Program-made: the position numbers and the translations under genes | Shown: one piece after another, positions 22,671 through 34,753 of the stretch | Numbering within the stretch: the stretch's first letter is position 1 | Layout: the number at the start of each line of letters is the position of its first letter | Assembly: GCA_033439795.1 (NCBI GenBank) | Contig: JAUTDP010000009.1 | Location: forward strand, 1,240,001 to 1,304,000 | Direction of reading: 5' to 3' | DNA: 64,000 nt | Origin: Sordaria brevicollis | Lineage: Eukaryota; Ascomycota; Sordariomycetes; Sordariales; Sordariaceae | The notes under the pieces: generated by a model | What the model was told of the DNA's origin: nothing | What the model saw: only the letters and a program-made list of their open reading frames with translations | The model's database searches: none

Positions 22671-23610
22671 ATGTCGCAAGCCAAGTACACGCCTGCTCCG
22701 CAGGAGGACCCCGATGTCCACCTCAACTACACGCAGCCTCCTCCCTCGTACCAAGCAACAGCCGAGAGCAGCACCGCCAACGCCGTGCTCGGTGATCAGG
22801 CCCGACTCTTTTCCGGTGCTCCACGAAGCAGCCAGGACGATGACCTTCCCGATGACTTCAAGTTCGGTGGTTCCGTCGCCGAAGCCACTCTTGAGATCCG
22901 TCACCAGTTCATCCGCAAGGTCTACACCATTCTCACAGTCCAGCTCATCGCCACAGGCGCCGTGAGCGCCCTCAGCTTTCTCAGCGATGGCTACAAGAAC
23001 TGGGTCCAGTCTCATCCGGCCATGATTTGGGTTTCTGTACGTTTTCGCTTCCCTACCCTTCCCCTTATCCCCTCCAACTATATTCAAAGGCACTTGACTA
23101 ACACCCGATAACAAACAGTTCGCCGGCGCCCTAATCTTCATGCTCCTCACCTTCTGGAAACGCCAATCCTACCCCACCAACCTGCTCTTCCTCTCCGGCT
23201 TCACCCTAATGGAAGCCTACTCCATCTCCGTCTGCGTCTCCTTCTTCGACTCCGCCACCGTCTTGCTCGCCGTCATCATCACAGCCGGCATCTTCCTCTT
23301 CCTGACCGCCTTCGCCTGCCAAACCAAGTACGACTTTACCTCGTGGATGCCGTACCTGGGCGGCGCCCTCTGGGGTCTGATCTTGACGGGCTTCGTCTAC
23401 GCCTTTTTGCCCCACACGAGCACGTCGGAACTGGTGTATGGTGGTGTTGCTGCTTTGGTTTTCAGCGGGTATATCCTTGTGGATACCCAGTTGGTGATGC
23501 GCAAGTTTCATGTGGAGGAGGAGATTGCGGCGGCCATCAGCTTGTATCTGGACATCCTGAATCTGTTTTTGGCTATTTTGAGGATTCTGAATAGCCAGTC
23601 GGATAACTAG
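22671..23610 (+). CDS. bxi1: Bax inhibitor-1 / TMBIM family membrane protein
   Basis: Exon 1 is 22,671-23,036 and exon 2 is 23,119-23,610, separated by an 82-bp phase-0 intron; the product is 285 residues. ATG 22,671 follows CACCA. A hydrophilic Pro/Gln-rich N-terminus (residues 1-70) precedes FIRKVYTILTVQLIATGAV, the conserved first membrane helix. About six further hydrophobic segments follow. The family signature near the C-terminus is clear: GYILVDTQLVMR, then YLDILNLFLAILRIL. Family members (yeast Bxi1/Ybh3, animal LFG/TMBIM) sit in the ER, vacuole or mitochondrial membranes, act as Ca2+ leak channels and modulate stress and cell-death responses. The role in this fungus is inferred from the family. 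Confidence 0.9.
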
Positions 23611-24676
23611 GAAGAAGGCGGGGACTCGGATTCGGAATATTGAGAGGATGGAGGTGTAGCAGTGCTGTGGAAGTGAAATCTGTCGTCAATGAGAGAATGG
23701 GAATAAACATGCGTGGGTTAGGCTTTTTTGGATTTCGTTATTGGTTTATTGGTGCTCCAAATTGGGTTTTACTGGGTAACATGGGATATTGCAATGGATA
23801 AGTAGAGCTCATGTTGGAAGTGTTGGACCCCAGACCACCTTAGTTGAGGATGGAAGAGAGTCTCCCCTTCTATCGTCTACGAAACTTCCAAACACAAGCG
23901 TTTTCGAACTGTCACAATAACATCAGACTTTCATATTTTTACCTTGGGCGTTGTTATGTACGGCAGTTGAAGCACAAAACAACAGTAGCACGCAGAAGCC
24001 ATTAGTTGCAGCATGTAAGTAACTCTCAAGGGATTAATAGCTTTTCTCGAATGTCTATCAACTACACCAAAGCATCGCAGACACGTTAACCACCATCACA
24101 ATTTTGTAAGGCTAAGCCTAGACAGGTGAAGTACATTTAATTTAGTTGATATCAGCATTAGAAAGTCCAATAGTAGAAGCTGAAAAATTCGGGGTGGTGC
24201 CATAGGTGTTGGACAAAACCTAGTGCACCTAAAAATCAAGACAAGTCATACGGGTAAAAATCATTTCCCGTCAACACGTTCCCAAGCCTTCTTTTCCCAA
24301 GCAGTCATGTTTCGGCACCGCGTGCTGCATCGATGGCAGCCAAGCTAAGTATACCAGTCCACGAACTGATCGAAGCACAACCCCTCAGTGAAGACATGTG
24401 GCAGCTATACTTTATAGCCACCTTGAGAGTGTTGTGTTCTTGTTGACTAAAGCCCCCCACCGTGTTGTCGTCGTCACCATCATATAAGTCTTCTTCGGAG
24501 TAATCATCTCCAGTAAAAAAGTCGCCAAACAGCGGGGAATATTTTGTCAAACAACACCAAAGAATCCAACGCCTGCATAGAATGACCCGATCGCCCTGTG
24601 GGGTATTGAAGCTGTTCATGTGGATGTAAACAGTGACGACAGATTAGGTATGTGGAGTGCTAGTGTCGTTGGTTGC
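23611..24676. other. convergent 3' region, Bax-inhibitor gene / septin gene
   Basis: Both neighbours end here. It holds the two 3' UTRs and intergenic DNA. A minus-strand open frame at 24,305-24,619 with an acidic patch follows the septin stop but has no recognisable domain. Confidence 0.5.
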
Positions 24677-26283
24677 TTAGTTGCCATCTGGGGAGCCGTT
24701 AATTTCCTGATGGCTATGGCTTGTGGTTGGTGTCCCTGCTTGGGCAGCGGCCGCCGCCGCCGCCTCGCGTTGCATGCGGGCTTCAATTTCGCGAAGCTGA
24801 GATTCGCGGGCGAGAAGCTCCTGGCGCTTCTCGTTGATCTCGCGTTGGACCTTGACCTCAATCTCACGAAGCTTCTCCTCTTCACGACGCAGCTGCTCCT
24901 CCTTGAGACGGACGGACTGGGAGGCGAGATCCTCGGGGTTCATAGAAGAATCGCTATAGAGATGTCAGTACTGTGATGTGCAACCACGGAGCTCAAAGAA
25001 AGCACTTACACTCCAGCACCACCCTCAACGCTCTTGCTGAGCTTCTCGGTACGGTAGTTTTCGTAAAGGAAATCGTGGGTGATCTCCTTCAGATCGGCAA
25101 GATGCGAGTGCAACAAGGCGGAACGGATGGCCAAGAAGTCGGAGTGGCGCGGGTTGTCGACCTCAACAACACCCCATGGGTATTGGCGAGCGCGGACCTT
25201 GCGTCCACCAATCTCGATGATGTCCTCCGAGCCGACAATAGCGAATGGCATGAGACCTCTGAGTTCGGCGTTCTCCTCCACAGTATCCTCATCGTCCTCC
25301 TCGATGTCGTAAGGGAAGTTGTAGACCGGGATGCGGTAGTGTTCGATATCCTCCATCACGAGCTTCTTGGACTCGGCAAGCTCAGCCGGGGTGAGCGTAT
25401 CAGCACGACCGATAACGGGAATAACGTTGACTCGGGGCGCAAGGCGCTTCATGAGCTCGATATCCAACTCGCGGAGACTAGTAACGTATGTTAGTCGCGG
25501 TGGAAGCTGTGTGTAACGGAAGGCTTTGAACCTACCCATGACCGGTCGGGGTAATGAAGTAGAGCATGGCGTGGACACGGTTGTCCCTGAAGCGGGGGTT
25601 ACGCTTAATGCGCGACTCCTCGGCGAGAATATCATCGTATTGCCTTTCGAGGTAGCCAACAATCTCGGAGAAGCTGGCCTCGTTATCGATCTGGTCACCG
25701 AAGCCGGGTGTGTCGACAATGGTAAGGGCAATGCGCGTTCCTTCTTCATCCAACTCGAGCTCTGTAGTATAAGACAGTTAGACGTCTGCCAATCGCACCG
25801 TGAGACTCTCGGATTATAGATTGTGAAGCGTACCAACTGTGACGGGCTTGATTTTGACGCCCTCTTCGACGTGGGCGGTGGTGGGATCATCGCAGTCCTT
25901 GTGGGCGAGAACCTCTTTTCCGCAGAGGGTGTTGACGAAGGTGGTGCGTCCTAGAAAGAAGATATGCGATGGTCAATCCTTGATCAAAGCACAAGGGGAC
26001 AGACTTGTTGGAGGGCTTCGAGAACAACTCACCAGTTCCTGATGCGCCACAGACCATCAGGCAGAACTGGATACCCTTCTTGACATTCTTCTTGCGACGG
26101 ATCATCTTCTGTCGAGCGGAGATGGTATTAGTAAACATGATGGGCAACCGGACAGCTTCTTTGGGTAGCAATTGGTAGCAATGTAAGTCGAGATCGAGGA
26201 CGCGAAGATGGAGTGCTAGGACGGTGAGAGGACAACAAGAACGAGACAAGCAAACAAACAAAACATACGGCAGGCAGAGACAT
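24677..26283 (-). CDS. cdc11: septin of the Cdc11/AspA class
   Basis: Six exons are proposed: 26283-26269 (15 nt, MSLPA), 26108-26033, 25950-25834, 25761-25536, 25477-25010 and 24953-24677, giving 392 residues with every phase consistent. The polybasic segment MIRRKKNVKK (7-16) should bind membrane phosphoinositides. The GTP-binding domain has G1 GASGTGRTTF (Arg where most septins have Lys, typical of the Cdc11/AspA class), G3 DTPGFGD and a G4-like GRADTLT. The septin unique element follows (VRARQYPWGVVEVDN). The C-terminal third is a coiled coil (EEQLRREEEKLREIEVKVQR and on) ending in an Ala run. Septins form hetero-oligomeric rods and filaments at septa, branch points and hyphal tips; Cdc11-class subunits cap the rod in yeast. 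The first micro-exon is chosen because it gives a short N-terminus directly joined to the polybasic region. Confidence 0.92.
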
Positions 26284-28699
26284 GGTGACGGCTGGGATGG
26301 CTTGTTGGCGCCTTTAATTTCTCGACGATGGGTCCGTAAAAGCAAGCAAAGGAAGGGTAATAAGGGGAGTGTCTACCTCAGAGGATTGACTGGGGAAGAA
26401 TAGTGGTAGTATGGTTAATGGGATTGGCTATCCAGTCACCAAAAATGCGGCGACTGAGAGACGGGAGATGGGTTGGAAGATGGAGATGGAGTCGGGTAGA
26501 GGTAAGGTAGTGCTGGCTGGCCGCGGTATGGGAGCGAGTGGAGGGTATCGAAGACGGTCGTGGAGAGGTCGTGGAGTGGGCGTTCGGGGTTGGGAAAAGG
26601 AGAAGATGGGAAGTGCAATTTCACAAAATGTTGCGGTGTTACGGCAATGGACTGGACGCAGCTTTGCCTAGAGTGGACGTGGGCGTGGATGCTTGCCAGT
26701 GACAGCTGGGGGAGCCAGGATGGGACGGGATGATGGGGACCAGCCAGGACCAGAGCAGAGCAGTGGCCAACGACGGGGGCAGGCGTGGCAGGGAGTGCAG
26801 AGCGACACAGAGGATAAGGTACCTCTACCTCTACCTAGGTAGGTAGCGCTGGCCGCTCGGGTTCTCACAGTGGTGCCTCTGGAGGAGAGCTGCACCTGCA
26901 GCTACAGTACCTCTAGCGACCCCCAGCTACGGGACCACCAGTGCTTGCTTCTGTGCCTCCACTCATCACGGGCTAGAATAACCATACAGTGGGGACAAAC
27001 GGGAAACCTCATGTCGCAGGGCAGAAGTGGAAGTGGAAGAAGCTCGAGGAACAACCACCAAATACGAGGGCGTGATCCCGATGTGTAGATAGAGGACCAA
27101 AGAGAATACCTGGAAGCTTTCAGTGGTTCAGGGTACCTACAGAGCTAGTTGAACTTTCATCCCATACATACCTCTACCGACACATTGATGAAAACGCTGA
27201 ATCACACAATCCTCCGTCCTACAGCTGCAATCAGATGGGAATTGGCAAGACCTCTCCAAGGGAACGAACGAAACTCCCCAATCCGCAATAAACAACAGCT
27301 CCATGGCAATCAGGGGGTCATTTGCTAAGCTCCTGACGCTTGACTGTTTCTAGAAAAGCGTGTAACCCCAAACTCCAGGCTGTCTTGTCAGACCCCTCCC
27401 CGTGATTCGAGCCTGTGAGAAGTCCGGCAGCTGCACCCCAGCTTACAGCAAGCGCGCTGCCAGTTGTCCGCCAGCTGTATGTAGCTTCCTGTTTCGCTTA
27501 AGCCTGCTCATTGCAGTGCTGCCGTGCTTCTTCATCATCACAAGGTTGATGTCGAGTTGATGGAGGTGCTTCGGCTGCTGTCGATCCATCGCCGGGGCAT
27601 AATCCATTCCATCACCAGAGCTCCAGACGCCGTCCCCAACATCCGGGGTATACTTGTCATCGGCACGGGGCCAGGCAGGAACTTCTTCTTCTTACGATCC
27701 AGATCTCACTTGCAACCGGACTTCAAGACACATCCTCGACATTCTGCCGTCTTGCGCAATACATTCATACATACTACACCTTCTATTATCCGAGCCGTTT
27801 TGTGAGGCTCACATCTTCGGCCCGTCCCTACTTAATCCCGTTTTTTTTCCCTCTTGTTCTCGTATCTCATTGTTTATCAAAGAGTCTCCGAGCAAGGTCT
27901 CATCGGGCCTTGAACAAAGCTAGAGAGAGGTTCACAACTCCTGCTCCATCATTTTCGTCTTCTGCAACTTCGACACAAGCCGGGCGTACTGGATACTTCT
28001 GCCTGCATTGCGCAGAGCGCCGGATGTATGGTGTGCCTGACGTTGAAAACGCCCGCTTTGAGAGCTTCACAGAGAGCTGGTTGTGACCGACTGTGCGGTA
28101 CATCTATGCATACGCCGTCAACGGGCCAACCACATCACCTCGCCATATCTAGGTATTTCGGTATATATATAATACCCGCTTCACCCCATTCATGAACAAC
28201 TTCATAACCCAGTCTTCCATGTAAACCATTACATCTTGATAATCTTTCGGGAAATCTTATCACTCCCTCCTCGCACTGCAGTGGCTTCAGAGCTACCACT
28301 CCGTTTCACTTCAACCACCGTCTTATCGGGTTGATCATCGAACCATTCATGGCCGCGTGGGATCTGACCTCCACAGCCCGCGCCTCCATCTCTTCCCTCT
28401 ACGTTCGAAAGAAACCACCAGGCTGAGCAAGCATAGAACACTGAACACGCAGTGCCCCAACTCGAACCAAACAACGGGAGACTTAGTCAAGGCTACAGTC
28501 ACCATTTCACCGTTTGAGCTTGTCACTCCATACCATCACCTATCCTCGACCAGCCTACCTACGGAAGCTCCTCTCCATCAAGAGGCTTTAGGGCACTGGA
28601 ATATTCAAGTCCTGGTCATAGCGGAAACAACGAACCCCCTTATCAACACATCCCTTCTCCGCTCTGCTTGCTGGCTTGCTCCATGCATCTGAGGTAACC
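26284..28699. other. divergent intergenic region, septin / PROPPIN genes
   Basis: About 2.4 kb without a supported gene. It contains the pyrimidine-rich leaders of both genes and a CTACCT repeat ending in the palindrome CTACCTAGGTAG (26,831-26,842). Several short ORFs between 27,524 and 28,692 could act as upstream ORFs for the PROPPIN gene but show no protein features. Confidence 0.45.
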
Positions 28700-30302
28700 A
28701 TGGACACTAGAAGGATCCTGGAACATGCGGTAGTCGCACCTGTGTTATCGGTTTCCTTCAACCATGACAACAGTTACTTCGCCGTCGGCTTGGAGAACGG
28801 GTTCCGCAGTAAGTTCTGGACCAAACTATTCTGTCACCATCATTATAAGACAAATGAAGACTAATAATGTTGCCCCGCCCAGTTTATGAAACAGCATCAT
28901 GCTCTCTAAGAGTATCTCGCGGTAAGTCCAGTTTACCACAGGCAGATCCTTCAAGCAACTCACGATGATGCTAATAGACATGTCCTTCTAGACTTTGGTG
29001 GTGGACTCGGTATGGTTCAGATGCTCGGTAATACCAACATTCTTGGACTTGTTGGTGGAGGACGACAGACAAAACTCAGTCGTAACAGGGTAAGTCATGA
29101 CACCTCTTTCATTTTGACCTACGCAAGCTGACATGCTACACGCACAGCTCGTCCTATGGGACGACAAGAACAAAAAGCAAGGAGGCGTCATCAGCGCCCA
29201 AACCTCCATACGCGGGGCCAAGATGTCCTCCAAGCGCATCGTTTTGGTCTTAATGGACCGCGTACAAGTCTACCAAACCGGCAAACCCCACCCCTTACTA
29301 TCCACCTACGAAACAACCGAAAACCCCCTGGGATTATGCTGTCTCTCCTCCGAACGCATTGCTTTCCCCGGCCGAACAGTCGGCCACGTCCAGCTCATCG
29401 AAATCGCCAGCGGTAACGTCAGCATCATTCCCGGCCACACCTCCGCCCTGCGGGCCATGGCCCTAAGCCAGGACGGCGAGCTGCTAGCCACAGCCAGCGA
29501 GCAAGGCACCATCATCCGCGTGCACGCCACCTCCACCGGCGCCAAATTGCTCGAGCTACGCCGCGGACTCGACAAAGCCGTCATCTTTTCTCTCGCCTTC
29601 AGTCCAAGCGGACGTTATCTAGCTTGCACATCAGACAAATCGACCTTGCACGTCTTTAACGTGCTGCGCCCTTCTGGTGGTGGTAACTCAACCGGAAGAT
29701 TAAGTATCAGCAGTAATAGCGGAAATGCTACCGCCGGCACCTCCGAACCTGCTTCAGCCACGGGTGGTGGTGGCCGCCCATCTAGTCCCCACTCGGTTAT
29801 ATCTAGCAGCGGTGGCTACGGCGGCGGTAGCGTCATGGTCGCCGGCGGTGGTGCAGGCTCAGCGGATTTCGTTGGAGGAGGAGGAGGAGGAGAAGACAGC
29901 AATAATCACAAGTGGGGGTTCCTCTCCAGAATCCCCTTTGTGCCGCGGGCCTTTTCGGACGCTTACTCGTTTGCTTCTTGCAAGTTTGAGATGGGAGATG
30001 AGCCGGTTGGGGGTGGTAGTATTGGTAGCGGCATCGGTAGCCGCGGCGCTGAGTCGATGGGGGGTGTGGGTAGTCCGGTGAAGGGTAACTTGGGCTGGAT
30101 CAGCGAGACGGAGTTGGTGGTTATTGGAGCTGGGAGGGATCCCAAGTGGGAGAAGTTTGCGCTTCAAGATGGAGGACAGCAGAATGGGGGGTATCCTTCA
30201 ATGGGCGGAGCAGGAGGGGGAGGAGGAGGAGGATGGGGACCTGGAGGGGGGAAACAGTTGGTTAGGGTTGGGTGGAAGAGGTATGGTGGGGAGACGGCTT
30301 AG
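28700..30302 (+). CDS. hsv2: PROPPIN, Hsv2/WIPI3-like PI3P-binding beta-propeller
   Basis: Exons are 28,700-28,808, 28,883-28,921, 28,992-29,089 and 29,148-30,302, phase-consistent, for 466 residues. Diagnostic segments are FNHDNSYFAVGLENGFRIY, GGGLGMVQMLGNTNILGLVGGG and LAFSPSGRYLACTSDKSTLHV. The LRRG signature (219-222) replaces the FRRG of Atg18; it is the twin-arginine site that binds PI3P or PI(3,5)P2. The blade pattern matches Hsv2/WIPI3 better than Atg18. A Gly/Ser-rich insert of roughly 100 residues, with runs of Gly and Ser, interrupts the last propeller blades. Known members act at phagophores and endosomes in autophagy and micronucleophagy. A further Gly-rich tract lies near the C-terminus before the basic end GWKRYGGETA. 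Hsv2 versus Atg18 identity is a motif-based call. Confidence 0.88.
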
Positions 30303-30833
30303 TGTGGATGAAATGTCTTCCAAGCAACGTTTTCTGAAGATGGAAAGTACGGGTAATGATTGTGTGCATTAATTGGTATTTACGCATGGTTTGGGGTTCC
30401 GCGGCATTGGCATGTTTTGGGTATTTCTCCCCATGCTCATCTTTTGGTAATTGGGAATATCTGGGTGGTTACAGCACGTTTTTCGGATAGTATGGTAGCA
30501 TGTCAACAGCACAGAGGTCTGGTTGCATATCGTCATGGACACATTGCGAAGCATGTTGATGGTGTTAGCTTAGGAAAGCAAATACAGATACTTCAACTTG
30601 GTATTCTTCTATGATATAATTATGCTATTTTTCCTAGCACGGGACAAAATTCGGCCAGAACAACCAATGGCGTCGCTGAAGCCTACCGTCACGAATGTGA
30701 AAGCTTATTCTAGACACGGCAATACAAGGCAAGTTGTACTCACCGAGTCATCCCAGCCAGAGTGTGGCTGTCCAGAAAGATCGTGAAGAGTGTTTGCTGC
30801 GACCAAGCGCAGAGGTGGGCAACGATATTCCAA
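30303..30833. other. convergent 3' region, PROPPIN / splicing factor genes
   Basis: T-rich, with short shadows only. It probably holds both 3' UTRs. Confidence 0.5.
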
Positions 30834-32126
30834 CTACTCCAGCTTAACTCTCGATGTGGCCGGTCGTGGACTCGTACTTCTGCTCCTGTCTCTGCGTTCG
30901 CTCTTGTGGTCACGATCGCGATCACGGTGGCGGCGGTCTTCGCGGTCATCTCGTCTGCTGTCCCTTTCCCTCTCGCGGTATCGATCTTTGTCCGTGGCTC
31001 TGTCCTTGTCAAGGTCCCGATCCCGATCACGGCGGCTTTCCCGGTCACGGTCCCTCTCCCTCTCCCGATCCCGGCTCCGGTCTCTCCTATCCCTCGAGGA
31101 ATCTCGCCGCGACCGCCTGTCGTCGCGATCCGCGTCCTTCATTTCCACGTCGTCATCATCGCGTCTTCTCCTTTTCTCCGCGGGAGACGCATCTCTGTCG
31201 GATCTGTGCCTCTTCCTGTCGGAATCACGATCACGATCACGGTCGTCTCTGCTCCTGTCTCTGCCTCTATCATTATCCCTCTCTCTGCGATTACGAGACC
31301 GAGAACGAGTACGCTCGTGGTGGCCGCGGTCGCGAACTCCGAGTCTCTCCCTGCTGTCGACATCTTCGACCCTCTTCGGTGACCGGTGTGATGATCGATG
31401 CTGGTGCCGGCTATCCCTCTCTCTGCTCCTTTCCCTGTCCCTGTCCCTGTCCTTATCCTTGTCATCACGATGCCTATGATGATGTTTCCGACTGGACCTA
31501 TGCCTCTCCTTCTCCTCCCTCCTCTTTTCCCTCCTCAACGCGTCCTCCACCTCTTTCTTCTTCTCCTCCACCAAGAACTCCTTCATCGGATCATCATCAT
31601 CGTGATTTTCGAGCAGCAACTGGAGTTCCTTTTCCTCCTTCAGCATCGGCCTTTTAGGTCTTTCATCCTCATCCTCCTCTTCGTCGGCAGTATCATCCCC
31701 ATCACTAGCCAACCCCTTCTCCCTCCTTTCCCGTCTAATCATATCCTCCCACCCAATTTTCCCTTCCTCAGGGTCTTCATCATCCCTTATCTTATACCGC
31801 GCATGGTCGACCCGGATCAACCGCCCGCCAATCTCCGCTCCGCCCAGGTTATCGACGGCCAAATCGGTGCTGCGCTGGTCTTCGTACTTGAGCCAACCAA
31901 AACCTTTCGACTTGCCCGTTTCCTTGTCGCGCACGAGTTTGAGAAAGACGGGCTCGCCGAACTGGCTGAAGATGGTGATCACGTCTCCTTCTGATAAATC
32001 GTAGGGTAAGCCGCCGAAGTAGACAAAAGCGGTGTCGCGGTAGTCGACGTGCCACGAGGCTTCGGGCGGGATGCCGGCTTCGATTTCGCGCTTGTTGAGG
32101 GCTTGGATGGCGCGGATTTGGTTCAT
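30834..32126 (-). CDS. ist3: RES-complex splicing factor, Ist3/Snu17 (RBMX2) family
   Basis: A single exon of 430 codons; ATG 32,126 follows AATAAAA. The N-terminus NQIRAIQALNKREIEAGIPP and SWHVDYRDTAFVYFGGLPYD are characteristic of Ist3/RBMX2. One RRM spans about residues 33-111, with RNP2 VYFGGL (35-40) and RNP1 KGFGWLKY (74-81), followed by EDQRSTDLAVDNLGG. RVDHARYKIRDDEDPEEG marks the ligand-binding tail used to contact partner proteins in the RES complex. The remaining 300 residues are extremely charged, dominated by RD/RE/RS dipeptides. The yeast RES complex (Ist3, Bud13, Pml1) joins the spliceosome before activation and retains unspliced pre-mRNA. The RD-rich tail is much longer than in yeast, as is usual in filamentous fungi and animals. 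The opposite strand shows long shadow ORFs because of the RD repeats. Confidence 0.9.
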   Translation of the reverse strand: MNQIRAIQALNKREIEAGIPPEASWHVDYRDTAFVYFGGLPYDLSEGDVITIFSQFGEPVFLKLVRDKETGKSKGFGWLKYEDQRSTDLAVDNLGGAEIGGRLIRVDHARYKIRDDEDPEEGKIGWEDMIRRERREKGLASDGDDTADEEEDEDERPKRPMLKEEKELQLLLENHDDDDPMKEFLVEEKKKEVEDALRREKRREEKERHRSSRKHHHRHRDDKDKDRDRDRERSRERDSRHQHRSSHRSPKRVEDVDSRERLGVRDRGHHERTRSRSRNRRERDNDRGRDRSRDDRDRDRDSDRKRHRSDRDASPAEKRRRRDDDDVEMKDADRDDRRSRRDSSRDRRDRSRDRERERDRDRESRRDRDRDLDKDRATDKDRYRERERDSRRDDREDRRHRDRDRDHKSERRDRSRSTSPRPATSRVKLE

Positions 32127-34753
32127 TTTTATTATTGTTTGTTGTGTGGTTGTGGGTTTCCGCTCCTCTTTTGGTTTTGCTGGCCAATCCGTCTGTTCCT
32201 TTCGTTCGTTCGGTTTGCCGCTTGTGGTAACAGTCGGTTGTTTTAGATGTATGAAAAAAAATGCGATTATCGGTACCAGACCGAGAAACTCGTCTGTGGT
32301 GCCCGTGTGTCGCGCTGCGGGTGACGCGTCCGAGGAAAGTTCGAAGGGATCGCGACTCTTTGAGGTTTCGTGATGGTTGCGATGATGACGTTGGTGGTGG
32401 CCTGGTCAAAAATGCCTGCCAGGAGCTGAAAAGAAATCTGGACCATGCAATTCCACTTGTGCTAATCCTACCGCGCTCACAAAGGGGCATGAACAAGGGT
32501 TAGGGTTTCCGTGCCAAGCGCGTGCCAGCGCGGCACAGAAAAGGGGTTTAACATGAGGGGCAACTTCCACTTCAAAAGAAACATCAACGGTGTTGCGCTT
32601 GTGGCGTGAGTTGGTACTACACAAACTCATGAAATGATATCAGCTTGATGATCGATATTGAGTTCGTAGAAAATTCCAATTGCTCCATTCAGTGAGTTTA
32701 GCTACCTATGTGTTCATACCATGGTGGTATATCGCAATGAGAACCGAATACTTAAGGGCACCCCAGATATTCAGGGTATTGTGTTCGATACAGTCAGACG
32801 AACGGCAGCCCAGAAAAGTCTAAATCAACCTCAAGCACCCCCATGCCATCCGCGGCTGGAGCAAATCACGTTCGACGGGCCTCCTTCGTTCATGTTGATG
32901 TCCTGTTGAGGATTGGTTCATTCCTACACGAAGAGATAGGGGTTTGGAGATTGGTATTGGGCTGATCCTTGACCGCCTTGTCCATCTTTGGACACTAGGA
33001 AACTTGACAACTCAACAATTGCAAAGTCGCCATCCAGATTTTCCAGGATGATCATTGACAACATGGGAAGTTTCAGGATGCTGTCCAAAGCAGAAAATCA
33101 CCTGATCAGAAACGCAACTCTTTCAACCTGGCTTCCTTACTTATTTTCCATAGATCACCGGCAATGGGGAAGAACTTCATAAAGAGATATGTACTACACA
33201 TACGGCGCGGCAAGAAAAGTCCATGATCCCGCGTATCACGGAGCTTTCTGGTGGCACATGTATAGGATGAGATGCGAGCGGAGGAAAGGTGCAGCAGGGG
33301 AGCCGCCAGCAAGCATTGCAGTCTGCAGCATCCAGCCAGCATTGAATTTGAGGTACTATACTGTAGGTACTGCCCGTCGTTGAGGAAAGGGAGGGGCGGG
33401 AAGCATCCATGCAGTCAGTCAATATCTCAATGGATTGTGTGATTGTTCGCAAGAGAGAGAAGAAAAGGAACAAGTTTCCTGTTAAAGACATTTTGAGCAG
33501 TCGAAGCTCAGTTCATGACTTTCAGAGACATCCTATCACAAGCCTGAGATTGAGGTAAACTGGCCAAAAAGGGTCCATGCTTCCCCGCCATTGCGTTCTG
33601 TGAGCTTGGCTGTGGTGTTGCTGTCCCTCGCTGTCTGTGCATCAATGCCGCCAAAAAAAAAGATGGAGCTTGATGAAGCTCAAGCCAATCAATGCAGACA
33701 TGTTCATCCCAAAAGTTGCCAAGACAGCTTCCCCTTTTAAAAAAAACATTGGGAAAGTTCAACCACCCCAGTCAAGCGACAAGTGGAAGGAGAGATGGAC
33801 GTGACAGACTCTCAGTCTCGCCTTCCACCGCCCTCCCCTCCGCTCCTCTAAGTCCTCTTAGACTTCTCCACCGCCTTGGGCCTTGTTCTGGTGGATCGGC
33901 CTTGTCTCCTCCTCCCACTTGGCTTGTTCGGGTCGACATCTGGCCAAAATCCAACAAGCTCAAACACGTCCACCCCAAGCATACGCCAGTCATCGTGCGT
34001 TGAAAAGGGTGGTGTCTCCGCGGTGTCCATTGCCACTTTTAGAGTTGTACCGTTGCAAAAAAGAGACTACCAACGCCTAGGCCCCTCTCAACCTGAAGGC
34101 TAACCCCCTCCCCTCCTCGGTGACAGACAAGGCGACCCTGTTCCCGTCCGTTCTTTTCTCCTCTTCCCTCTTTATAACGACCAAACATTGGGCGGTTGTA
34201 TATTGTTAAGGTTAACCCTCCTTGGTCCACTCCTCACACGCCGAGCCTAGCTAGCCCGCCTCCTCGGGGCCTCGTCCTGCTCTTGTCTAGCTGTCCAGAC
34301 TTTCTTCCTGCCATCCCAACTTTTTTCCTCCTGTTCACTTTCGCTATACTCTCAGACGCTCTGTCGGCGACAAGAGTGTCCCCTTTGTGTGATTTGCTTA
34401 CAATCGCATTCGCTATCCCGTCCATTGTGCAACACGGCGCATAGAGTTTCGACATTGAAGAACAGGGTATCCCCTCTTCTACCCGCGTCTCTGGATCCAG
34501 TTCTGCCCGTCAGGCCGCCTACTTTGCGAACTTGTTTGTTCACGACTCAGCGCTTCCCCAGCTTGTTGACAGCTGCTGTCTCCGTCACCAAGAATCCTGT
34601 CGAATCTACTCCATCGTTGAGCTTCTGAAAGCTGCGCCCAGCTCCACCGCCGCCTCCGCTTTCAGGCCTCATCAGTCCACTGCTCGTACTCCAGTTGTTT
34701 ACCCGGCCAGCGGAACCAATTGGCGCGCCGTCGCCAGCTTCCAAGCTTGAATC
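32127..34753. other. divergent intergenic region, splicing factor / ceramide synthase
   Basis: 2.6 kb without a supported gene. It contains the telobox GGGTTAGGGTTT at 32,497-32,508, about 370 bp from the splicing-factor start, and a long C/T-rich leader (about 33,800-34,750) before the ceramide synthase start. Confidence 0.5.
32497..32508 (-). promoter_or_regulatory. telobox-like element AAACCCTAACCC
   Basis: Read on the minus strand it matches the telobox core AAACCCTAA, and it lies upstream of the Ist3-like gene in that gene's orientation. Its role is inferred from teloboxes in other eukaryotic promoters. Confidence 0.4.

Noticed and set aside
22222..22965. 247-codon plus-strand ORF overlapping the Bax-inhibitor gene
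   Set aside because: It is a shifted frame of the leader and exon 1 of that gene, with no protein-like features.
24305..24619. Minus-strand ORF with an acidic patch just after the septin stop
   Set aside because: It lies in the septin 3' UTR, lacks a good start context and shows no domain. The evidence was too weak to call it a gene.
30790..31994. Long plus-strand ORFs rich in Ser/Leu/Arg opposite the splicing-factor gene
   Set aside because: They are antisense shadows of the RD/RS-repeat coding sequence, which has a clear RRM on the minus strand.
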